DNA of 7,716 bases from CAZGCA01 sp964524145. Lineage in GTDB: Bacteria; Hydrogenedentota; CAZGCA01. Position 1 is the first letter of the stretch. Each line of letters opens with the position of its first letter. The notes beneath the pieces are model-generated. The model was not told where the DNA came from. It saw only the letters and a program-made list of their open reading frames with translations, and made no database searches. The stretch is taken from contig CAZGCA010000134.1 in the NCBI GenBank assembly GCA_964524145.1, positions 1 to 7,716 of the forward strand, read 5' to 3'. The position numbers were made by a program, and so were the translations under genes. Positions 1-6,160 of the stretch are shown here, piece by piece.

Positions 1-1398
1 GTGAATTGGCTGTTCGCAGCGAAGCACAACGGCGCGTTCATCCTCCGCATCGAGGATACCGACCGGGAACGGTCGACACCCGAGGCGCTCGACACTATCT
101 ACCGAGCGTTGCGCTGGCTCGGGATGGACTGGGACGAAGGGCCGGAAGTCGGCGGCCCCCACGAACCGTACTTCCAGATGCAGCGAACGGATCTTTACCT
201 CGAAAACGCACGGCGGCTGATCGAGACCGGACACGCATACAGGTGTTTCTGCACGAAAGAGGAACTCGACGTCGAACGCGAGCGCGCCCGGCGCGAGAAA
301 CGCGCGTACCGGTACGGCGGCAAGTGCAGAGCGATCAGCCTCGAGGAGAGCGAAACGCGCCGCGATGAGCCGCATGTCATCAGGCTCAAGGTGCCTGCCG
401 GCGAGACGTCGTTCAACGATGTGGTCTTCGGACAGAACGTTGTCAGCAACAAAGAGATCGGCGACTTCATCATCATGAAATCCGACGGAACGCCGACCTA
501 CCATTTTGCCGTCGTTGTGGACGACGTCGAGATGGAGATAACCCACATCATCAGGGGCGAAGGACACCTCTCGAACACCCCGAAACATGTGCTGCTCTAC
601 GACGCGTTCGGCCACGAGATGCCTGTCTTCTGCCATCTCCCGATGATTCTCGGTGCGGACGGCAAGAAGCTCTCGAAACGCCACGGTGCAACCGACGTGC
701 TCCAGTTCAAGAACGATGGATTCTTGCCGGACGCAATGATCAACTATCTATCGCTGCTCGGCTGGGCGTCCGGATCGGACCAGGAGGTGTTCAGTGTCGA
801 CGAGATCGTCCAGCAGTTCGAACTCGACCAGATCGGCAAATCCGCCTGCGTTTTCAACTACAAGAAGCTCCAGTGGCTCAACGGCCAACATATTCGACGA
901 CTCCCGCAAGAGGAGTTTAAGAGTCGGATTGTCGGGGTTCTGGTTGACAACGGTCTCATTTCCGAACAGGAAGCGAAAGAAAGGGACCCCTGGATGACAC
1001 GGCTCGCCGCAGCGTGCCAGGAGAAGATCGGCTCGCTGAACGAGATCGTCGGCTACTCGGACTTCTTCTTCCAACCGGTCGAATCGTACGAGGAGAAGGG
1101 TATTAAGAAACATTGGAAGAGACCCGAAGTCGTCGAGATCCTTTCTGAGTTTCGCGATGGGCTTGCCGGACTGGAACCATTCGATATCGAACAGCTCGAA
1201 ACCCTCGCCCAAACCATCATCGAGCGCAGAGAGATAGGCCTCGGCAAGCTGATCCATCCTGCCCGACTGGCCCTGACCGGCAAAACCGTCGGGCCCGGGT
1301 TCTTCGAGACGGCGGCGCTGCTCGGCAGAGACGAATGCGTGTCGCGACTCGACAAATCAATACAATATACGCTTAAACTGCATAAAGAAAGCAAATAA
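1..1398 (+). CDS. gltX: Glutamyl-tRNA synthetase, 5'-truncated by the window edge
   Basis: Class I aminoacyl-tRNA synthetase that charges tRNA-Glu with glutamate in the cytoplasm. The visible 465 residues begin with NWLFA, which in this family follows the HIGH motif by about ten residues, so roughly 20 N-terminal residues lie outside the window. The GTG at base 1 is therefore most likely an internal valine codon, not the start. Visible motifs are LRIEDTD (residues 15-21) and the KMSKS-type loop KKLSKRHG (222-229). Three cysteines (C82, C84, C109) have the Cys-x-Cys-x24-Cys spacing of the zinc site known in E. coli GluRS, although the fourth ligand position is not histidine. A complete helical anticodon-binding domain ends with the conserved IGLGKLIHPARLALTG stretch near 412-427. 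The stop TAA overlaps the next gene's ATG by one base (TAATG), so the two are probably co-transcribed. Family assignment is secure. Confidence 0.97.
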   Translation: MNWLFAAKHNGAFILRIEDTDRERSTPEALDTIYRALRWLGMDWDEGPEVGGPHEPYFQMQRTDLYLENARRLIETGHAYRCFCTKEELDVERERARREKRAYRYGGKCRAISLEESETRRDEPHVIRLKVPAGETSFNDVVFGQNVVSNKEIGDFIIMKSDGTPTYHFAVVVDDVEMEITHIIRGEGHLSNTPKHVLLYDAFGHEMPVFCHLPMILGADGKKLSKRHGATDVLQFKNDGFLPDAMINYLSLLGWASGSDQEVFSVDEIVQQFELDQIGKSACVFNYKKLQWLNGQHIRRLPQEEFKSRIVGVLVDNGLISEQEAKERDPWMTRLAAACQEKIGSLNEIVGYSDFFFQPVESYEEKGIKKHWKRPEVVEILSEFRDGLAGLEPFDIEQLETLAQTIIERREIGLGKLIHPARLALTGKTVGPGFFETAALLGRDECVSRLDKSIQYTLKLHKESK

Positions 1399-2711
1399 TG
1401 GCACTTGGAGACGAGGTAATACGTATGGGATTTTACAGAGGCAGAGAGCTTATCGGCAGAGAACCACTGGAGACAATCGATCTGGAGTCGCGGCACGATC
1501 CCGATGACTCGATACTTCTCACCTACTACATCAAGACGCGAGGCGATCTCGTGTCCGTAGCGAAAGAGATCGCCCGCGACGAGACAACCGGAAGCTGGGT
1601 GGGCACCGACCCGCCGACCGAGACGTACCTGCGCGCACAGGCCGATGTCTGCAAGATAGACCGGTACGGCGATCACGAAGGTGTCATCTACGTGCGGTCG
1701 CCGCTCTACAACATGTCCACGGAAACCGATCTGCTCTACCAGTTTCTGATGCTGACCATCGGCGGTCCGATCCTCGAATTCGTCTACTACGACGAGGTGG
1801 CGTTCCTGGATTTCGAGCTGCCTAAAAAGCTGCTGAAACACTTTCCGGGCCCCAAGTTCGGCATCAAGGGGACTCGCGATATCCTCGGCATGCCCGATGG
1901 CGTGCCGATCATCGGCACGATAGTCAAACCCTGTGCGGGCCTCACGACCGAAGAGGTCGCCGAGAAATGTTATCAGGCGGTCTGCGGCGGCGTGCGGTTC
2001 ATCAAGGACGACGAGAAGATGTTCGGCCCGTCATACTGCGAGCCCGAGAAGAAGGTGCGGCTTGTCGCTGAGGGGATCGAACGTGCCGGGCAGGAAACAG
2101 GAAACACCTGCATCTACGCTCCTCACTTTGTCGCGCGCCCCGACCGAATGAAAGAAGCGGCGATGCGCACCATAGAGTGGGGCGCGACGGGCCTGATGTT
2201 CAACCCGATAGTCGCAGGGCTCGGAACAATGATGTCGCTCGCAGCGGACCCCGATATCAACGTGCCGCTCTACGCCCATAGCGGCGGCCGCTCGGGCTGG
2301 TCGACGGGCCCGCGCCGCGTGGATGACGTGGTGATGGCCAAGCTGATACGGCTCGCCGGCGGCGACTATTTCCAGATAGGCGTCATGGGCCAGGCCGAAT
2401 GCCACGTCGCATCGCTCCTGCCCGATATGCTGCTCCGGCTCAAAGAGGTATTCACGGAACCGCTCGACGGCATCAAGGATACCGTCTCCGTCACGGCGGG
2501 CGGGCTGAACGCTCGAAACATCGTCGACAACGTGGACGCGTTCGGCTATGACATCATGCCGCTCGCCGGCACGAGCATTCTCAAGCATCCCATGGGAATC
2601 AAGGCGGGCGTGGACGCTATGTATCAGGCGGTCGACGCGTTCAAAGCCGGGCTCACCGTTGACGAATATGCCAAAGAACATGAGGAACTCCGGATAGCTA
2701 TCGAAGGTTGA
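1398..2711 (+). CDS. RuBisCO-like protein (form IV type), not a carboxylase
   Basis: 437 residues with the RuBisCO large-subunit architecture: an N-terminal ferredoxin-like domain (about 36-150) and a TIM barrel (about 151-430). In spinach numbering, these residues are kept: E60 (E62 here), W66 (W67), K175 (K177), the carbamylated lysine and metal ligands K201/D203/E204 (FIKDDE, K203-E206), H294 (H294), and G380/G381 (G368/G369). These are changed: T65 to Ser66, N123 to Gly123, K177 to Cys179, R295 to Ser295, H327 to Gln326, K334 to Gln332 and S379 to Ala367. Losing K177, K334 and R295 rules out normal RuBP carboxylation. Known RLPs enolise diketo-methylthiopentyl phosphate or decarboxylate/transcarboxylate 3-oxo-isoapionate phosphate. 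Neither the methionine-salvage nor the apionate gene set is visible here, so the substrate is open. The first gene of an unusual kinase/aldolase unit. A second in-frame ATG at 1425 has a better ribosome site and may be the true start. Confidence 0.93.
   Translation: MALGDEVIRMGFYRGRELIGREPLETIDLESRHDPDDSILLTYYIKTRGDLVSVAKEIARDETTGSWVGTDPPTETYLRAQADVCKIDRYGDHEGVIYVRSPLYNMSTETDLLYQFLMLTIGGPILEFVYYDEVAFLDFELPKKLLKHFPGPKFGIKGTRDILGMPDGVPIIGTIVKPCAGLTTEEVAEKCYQAVCGGVRFIKDDEKMFGPSYCEPEKKVRLVAEGIERAGQETGNTCIYAPHFVARPDRMKEAAMRTIEWGATGLMFNPIVAGLGTMMSLAADPDINVPLYAHSGGRSGWSTGPRRVDDVVMAKLIRLAGGDYFQIGVMGQAECHVASLLPDMLLRLKEVFTEPLDGIKDTVSVTAGGLNARNIVDNVDAFGYDIMPLAGTSILKHPMGIKAGVDAMYQAVDAFKAGLTVDEYAKEHEELRIAIEG
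1413..1417 (+). promoter_or_regulatory. Ribosome-binding site favouring an internal start of the RLP gene
   Basis: GAGGT lies seven bases before the in-frame ATG at 1425. The ATG at 1398 has only an A-rich stretch with a weak AAAG upstream. Initiation at 1425 would shorten the RLP by nine residues and leave a 26-base gap after gltX. Initiation at 1398 would rely on coupling to the overlapping gltX stop. Both remain possible, because the first nine residues lie outside the conserved fold. Confidence 0.5.
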
Positions 2712-2718
2712 TTGTAGA

Positions 2719-3921
2719 GTGAAACGGATCGGTGTTCTCACAGGAGGCGGCGATACAAGCGCACTGAACGCGACACTCAAAGGTGTTGCGAACCGTGCCG
2801 CCGAGCTCGGGATCGAGGTCGTCGGGTTCCGTGGCGGCTGGGCGGGTCTTCTGCCCGGCGGTGAATACGTCATACTCGACCACGACAAGATCGAGACGGG
2901 CGTCGGCGGCACGCTGCTCAAAACCTCGCGCACGAAGCTCGCAAGAGTGGAAGACGGCCACGAGAAGGCGCACCACACGCTCAGCAAACTTGGCGTCGAG
3001 GCGCTGATACCCATAGGCGGCGACGATACGCTCAGCGTTGCTGCAGATATGCCCGATGTACAGATGGTCGTTGTCACCAAGACCATCGATAACGATGTCG
3101 GCACTAACGCGCCGCCCGGCGATACCGTCAGGTACGACAAGATTGTCAACTACTTTACGCCCGGGTTCCCGTCCGCAGCCGCCCGTGTCGCGCGGTTTGC
3201 CGGTATGCAAGACGGCCTCCGGACCACCGCGTACTCGCACGACAGGGTCATTGTCATGGAGACGATGGGCATGAGCGCCGGCTGGCTGGCTCTTGCCGCA
3301 GCCTACGCTCATGCGGACTTCATCATCATCCCCGAGGTCCCGCTCGATTTCGAGCTCTTGTGCGACAGGGTGGTCGAACGCCGCCGCCAACGACAGGACG
3401 TCATGATCGTTATAAGCGAAGGCGCCCGCGACGAAGACGGCAACGTTATCACCGAAGACGAAACGAACCTCGACGCGTTCGGGCATGCAAAACCCGGCGG
3501 GTGCGCGGAGATAGTCGCGAGCAAGCTCAAGGCCGCGCTCCGCGACACGCTCGGCACGCGAAACTTCAACGCGGTGATACCGAGCTACCTGTACCGTTCC
3601 GGACGCCCCATCAAGGTTGACCTGAACCTTGGGCTCAAGCTCGGGGCAAAGGCGGTCGATCTGCTGGTGAGCGGGAAGACCGGCTATATGGCGTGTGTCA
3701 AACGCACGCCGCGCGGCGGGCTTCGCGCGGTCGGGTTACCGTTCACGGCGCTGGAGCGCCAGGCCGACGGCACGATAAAGCCGCGGCGCGTCGACGCGCG
3801 GTTCTACGACACCGATAACCTCAACATCACCGACGCAGGCAAGGAGTACTTCCGGCCCATTCTGGGGCCGGTGCCCGAACCGTACACAACCCCTGAGCTG
3901 GACATTCGTACAGTCGAGTGA
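2719..3921 (+). CDS. Phosphofructokinase of the PfkA superfamily, predicted pyrophosphate-dependent
   Basis: 400 residues of the PfkA fold, which phosphorylates fructose 6-phosphate to fructose 1,6-bisphosphate. The phosphoryl-donor residues are the informative ones. GGDD (100-103) has Asp103 where E. coli ATP-PfkA has Gly104. KTIDND (121-126) has Lys121 where ATP enzymes have Gly124. This Asp/Lys pair is the established signature of PPi-dependent enzymes. Catalytic Asp is D124. R176 (in SHDR) and R293 (in YLYRSGRP) match substrate-binding arginines, and Tyr replaces the E. coli H249 region. The N-terminal donor loop reads GGGDTSALNAT, not the usual GGDAPGMNA. The MGR motif reads MGM (183-185), so the arginine is lost. 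The GTG start sits directly before the conserved KRIGVLTGGGD strand, seven bases after the RLP stop, with a modest GAAGG at 2703-2707. The true acceptor could be another ketose phosphate. PPi use is inferred from residues, not shown. Confidence 0.92.
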   Translation: MKRIGVLTGGGDTSALNATLKGVANRAAELGIEVVGFRGGWAGLLPGGEYVILDHDKIETGVGGTLLKTSRTKLARVEDGHEKAHHTLSKLGVEALIPIGGDDTLSVAADMPDVQMVVVTKTIDNDVGTNAPPGDTVRYDKIVNYFTPGFPSAAARVARFAGMQDGLRTTAYSHDRVIVMETMGMSAGWLALAAAYAHADFIIIPEVPLDFELLCDRVVERRRQRQDVMIVISEGARDEDGNVITEDETNLDAFGHAKPGGCAEIVASKLKAALRDTLGTRNFNAVIPSYLYRSGRPIKVDLNLGLKLGAKAVDLLVSGKTGYMACVKRTPRGGLRAVGLPFTALERQADGTIKPRRVDARFYDTDNLNITDAGKEYFRPILGPVPEPYTTPELDIRTVE

Positions 3922-3933
3922 AAGGCGCAGCAG

Positions 3934-3939
3934 AAGGAG
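3934..3939 (+). promoter_or_regulatory. Strong Shine-Dalgarno site for the aldolase gene
   Basis: AAGGAG, ten bases before the ATG at 3950, in the 28-base gap after the phosphofructokinase stop. It is the clearest ribosome site in the plus-strand unit and fixes the aldolase start. It also implies that the aldolase is translated independently of its upstream neighbour. Confidence 0.75.
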
Positions 3940-3949
3940 TATCGACGAG

Positions 3950-5068
3950 ATGACGCAAAAAGCACGCATTCTGACGTTTGAAGAAACGCTGGAAGTCCTT
4001 CGATCTGTCTCTCCCTTCGACGAGAACGGCAACCCGAAGGATCGCAAAGATCGCTGGGGACTGCTTTCAATAAACTCGTACGGCGACGAGTGGATTGATG
4101 CGGTCCTGTATAGTTCGGCAAAGCACAAGACGCCCATCGCCGTCGTCTCGAGCCCCGGCGGGTTCAAAGGATGGGGAGCGGGCGACGTGATTGCCGGCAT
4201 GATGGCTGCCGCCGCGAGGCTCGAGATATTCGGCAAACGTACGGGCACGTTCGACGGCCAGAGCTTCGACGACGCCCGGATCATATTCGGCGGCGACCAC
4301 AAGGACGCTCCCAAGTACTACCTCGATCCCGTCAAGAAGGAGAAGAACCCCAATTACGAGAAGGAGTGCGACAAGCTCATGGCGGAAGCCGAGGAAGCGA
4401 TGAGCATGCCCGAGGTTAGCATCTACATGTTTGACGGGGCTCATCTGCCCGATCTGGACGAGAACATCCGCATTACCAAAGCTCTCGTCGAGCTCGGAAA
4501 GAAGTACGGTGTCGCGGTCGAGGGCGAGCTTACGGCGACGGCGGGCATCGAGGACGGCAGAGAGTACAAAGCAGAAGACCTCGAGGGCAAGTCCGCCGAG
4601 CGGTACGTGGGACAGATATGCGATTTTATCGAAGCCACCGGCGTCGTCGCGATAGCTTTCGACGTCGGGTCCGGACACGGCAGGCGTGTCGGCGAAAACA
4701 TCATACGCACAGACCTCGTCGAGATCTACTGCAAGGAGGCCAACCGCCGAGGCTGCCTCGTGCCGTTCGTATTGCACGGCGGTACCGGCGTTCCCGACGA
4801 AACGGTCCGAGAGTATATTGGGTACCTCGGCAAGATCAACAAGGCCACCATCGGCAAGAACCTCGTCACCCAGGGCCGGTTGCTGTTCTGCTGCGAACAC
4901 GCGCGCGGTATACTGGGCCTCGAAGGAATCTCCGACAAGGAGATATACAAAGCGACAAAACCCGGCGACCATTTTCTCGCGGGCGCGCTGCCGCTCGCCC
5001 GTCAGATCGAGGAGTTTGTTGAGTTGGCAAACTGCGAGAACAGGAGTGTCGAGCTGGGCCTGATTTGA
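3950..5068 (+). CDS. Class II (zinc-dependent) ketose-bisphosphate aldolase, divergent FBA family
   Basis: 372 residues of the class II fructose-bisphosphate aldolase TIM barrel, which cleaves ketose 1,6-bisphosphates to DHAP and an aldehyde phosphate. The metal and catalytic set is intact. GGDH gives catalytic Asp116 and zinc ligand His117. EGELTATAGIEDG gives Glu193. SGHG gives His243 and FVLHGGTG gives His276. The FDGAHLP strand (161-167) and the phosphate-binding SSPGG (67-71) are also present. One oddity is that the motif normally reading N-x-D-T-D after strand 7 reads KINKATIGKN (295-304): the catalytic asparagine (N297) stays but the DTD is gone. Another is the lysine- and glutamate-rich segment between D116-H117 and FDG (about 118-160), which is longer than in short FbaY/GatY-type enzymes. 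Together these suggest a substrate other than plain fructose 1,6-bisphosphate. Tagatose- or another ketose-bisphosphate aldolase is the main alternative. The stop overlaps the next gene. Confidence 0.92.
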   Translation: MTQKARILTFEETLEVLRSVSPFDENGNPKDRKDRWGLLSINSYGDEWIDAVLYSSAKHKTPIAVVSSPGGFKGWGAGDVIAGMMAAAARLEIFGKRTGTFDGQSFDDARIIFGGDHKDAPKYYLDPVKKEKNPNYEKECDKLMAEAEEAMSMPEVSIYMFDGAHLPDLDENIRITKALVELGKKYGVAVEGELTATAGIEDGREYKAEDLEGKSAERYVGQICDFIEATGVVAIAFDVGSGHGRRVGENIIRTDLVEIYCKEANRRGCLVPFVLHGGTGVPDETVREYIGYLGKINKATIGKNLVTQGRLLFCCEHARGILGLEGISDKEIYKATKPGDHFLAGALPLARQIEEFVELANCENRSVELGLI

Positions 5069-6000
5069 TGATCCTTACGGTCACGCCGAACCCTTGCGTT
5101 GACAAAACCTTCTTCGTCGACAGGCTCGTGACGGGCCGGAAGAACTACGCGCCGAAGTACACCTGCATTCCAGGCGGCAAAGGCACAAACGTGGCTCGCG
5201 TCGTGAAAAGCCTCGGCTACGAGACGAAAGCGATGGTGCTTGTTGGGGGGCATACCGGCGCCCACATAGTCGACATGATCGAGCACCAGGACGGTATCGA
5301 GGTCATCCCCGTCTGGGTGCAGTCGCCCTCGCGAACAATCACGACGATACTCGAAACAGAACCCCATATCCAGACACCGTTATTCGAGCCCGGTTCCGAA
5401 GTCACCGACGAGGAGGCTGTGAAGTTTCGTGACCTGTTCCGGGACTCGTTAAACGGGGTGGATCTCGTGACGTTTTCCGGGACGGTTCCCAGTCCGGCAC
5501 TCGACGACCTCTACGCACGTCTGATCAAGATAGCCAAAGAACGCCACATACTGACGATACTCGATTCGCACGGTGAAGCATTTGCCGTCGGTCTCGGAGC
5601 CGGTCCGTTCATGGTGAAACCCAACGTCGCGGAAGCCGAGGAGGTCCTTGGTGAAACGCTCGACTCGACCGAGAAACGCGTCGCCGCACTCAAACGGTTT
5701 CAAGAGATGGGGACCGGGTTGGCAGTCATTTCGAACGGCAACGAAGGTGCCATGGTGGCGCGTGACGACACCGTTCTGAAATGCACGCCTCCGCAGGTTG
5801 ACGAGGTCAATCCCGTCGGCAGCGGGGACGCGCTCGTCGCAGGATTCGCCGTTGGACTCATCGAGGGGATGGACCTCGAACGTATCTGCCGGCTCGGTGT
5901 CGGTGCGGGAACGGCCAACGCGACAAGCTGGGATATCGGCCATTGCTCGAGCGAGGATATCAAGCAGTACGCTTCAATGGTCACCATTGAAGCGCTGTAG
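5068..6000 (+). CDS. PfkB-family sugar kinase: 1-phosphofructokinase / tagatose-6-phosphate kinase type
   Basis: 310-residue ribokinase-fold kinase of the FruK/LacC branch, which phosphorylates fructose 1-phosphate or tagatose 6-phosphate to a ketose bisphosphate using ATP. Visible motifs are TPNP (6-9) with D12 in the substrate site, GGKGTNVARV (36-45), the SRT substrate strand near 88-90 with the FEPGSEV turn, KPNVAEAEEVLG (184-195), and NPVGSGDALVAG (248-259) with catalytic base Asp254 and the anion-hole glycines. Length and motif order are normal for the family. The start is ATG 5068, overlapping the aldolase stop as TGATG. A TTG at 5065 is in frame but less likely. There is no good Shine-Dalgarno site nearby, since AGGAG at 5042 is too far, so translation is probably coupled to the aldolase. 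FruK and LacC cannot be separated by eye. The aldolase partner fits either, and no PTS gene is visible to favour fructose 1-phosphate. Confidence 0.93.
   Translation: MILTVTPNPCVDKTFFVDRLVTGRKNYAPKYTCIPGGKGTNVARVVKSLGYETKAMVLVGGHTGAHIVDMIEHQDGIEVIPVWVQSPSRTITTILETEPHIQTPLFEPGSEVTDEEAVKFRDLFRDSLNGVDLVTFSGTVPSPALDDLYARLIKIAKERHILTILDSHGEAFAVGLGAGPFMVKPNVAEAEEVLGETLDSTEKRVAALKRFQEMGTGLAVISNGNEGAMVARDDTVLKCTPPQVDEVNPVGSGDALVAGFAVGLIEGMDLERICRLGVGAGTANATSWDIGHCSSEDIKQYASMVTIEAL
5965..5997 (+). repeat. Perfect 11-bp inverted repeat (stem-loop) at the 3' end of the PfkB kinase gene
   Basis: CGCTTCAATGG (5970-5980) and CCATTGAAGCG (5984-5994) are exact reverse complements separated by TCA. Outer CAG (5965-5967) and CTG (5995-5997) extend the stem to 14 pairs if two bases bulge. 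The element ends just before the TAG stop and encodes the last residues of the kinase. No T-run follows, so it is not a classical intrinsic terminator. It could be a transcript 3'-end stabiliser, a Rho-assisted end, or a protein-binding site. Confidence 0.85.
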
Positions 6001-6050
6001 GATTGCGCCCGCCTTGTTCGCGAAGCAACCGCAGGAGACCCCGCGGTCTT

Positions 6051-6129
6051 ATGGTTCGTCTTAGCCGGAAACATGCAGACAAACTCCTGACGTCGCTTGC
6101 CTGTTCAGCGCAAAGCAATGGCGAACCAT
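6051..6129. repeat. Spaced inverted repeat in the convergent gap
   Basis: ATGGTTCGTC (6051-6060) pairs with GGCGAACCAT (6120-6129): eight exact bases, then one G:T wobble and one more pair. The arms are about 60 bases apart, between two converging genes. A local AGACC (6036-6040) / GGTCT (6045-6049) hairpin with a four-base loop lies just upstream. Neither is followed by a T-run. Either could contribute to transcription ending from the left, but the support is weak. Confidence 0.35.
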
Positions 6130-6130
6130 C

Positions 6131-6158
6131 AACTGACCACTGGCAACTGGCAGCTGGC
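6131..6158. repeat. Four tandem 7-bp units, consensus AACTGGC
   Basis: The units are AACTGAC, CACTGGC, AACTGGC and AGCTGGC, each differing from the consensus by no more than one base. The array ends two bases before the minus-strand stop codon of the HD-GYP gene. The preceding AACCATC may be a decayed fifth unit. Short arrays like this in a convergent gap may be slippage products or one copy of a dispersed intergenic repeat. The window alone cannot say which. Confidence 0.7.
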
Positions 6159-6160
6159 TT

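Noticed and set aside
1..3. GTG at the first base as the gltX start codon
   Set aside because: The translated sequence starts at NWLFA, downstream of where the essential HIGH motif sits in this family. The gene is cut by the window edge.
1398..2711. Genuine RuBisCO and a carbon-fixation operon
   Set aside because: Catalytic K177, R295, H327 and K334 equivalents are replaced, and no phosphoribulokinase or AMP-pathway gene is present.
2031..3149. Long minus-strand open frame opposite the RLP and PFK genes (other long antisense frames lie at 1053-1841 and 4067-4972)
   Set aside because: These are shadow frames typical of GC-rich coding DNA. The plus strand carries well-conserved enzyme motifs throughout.
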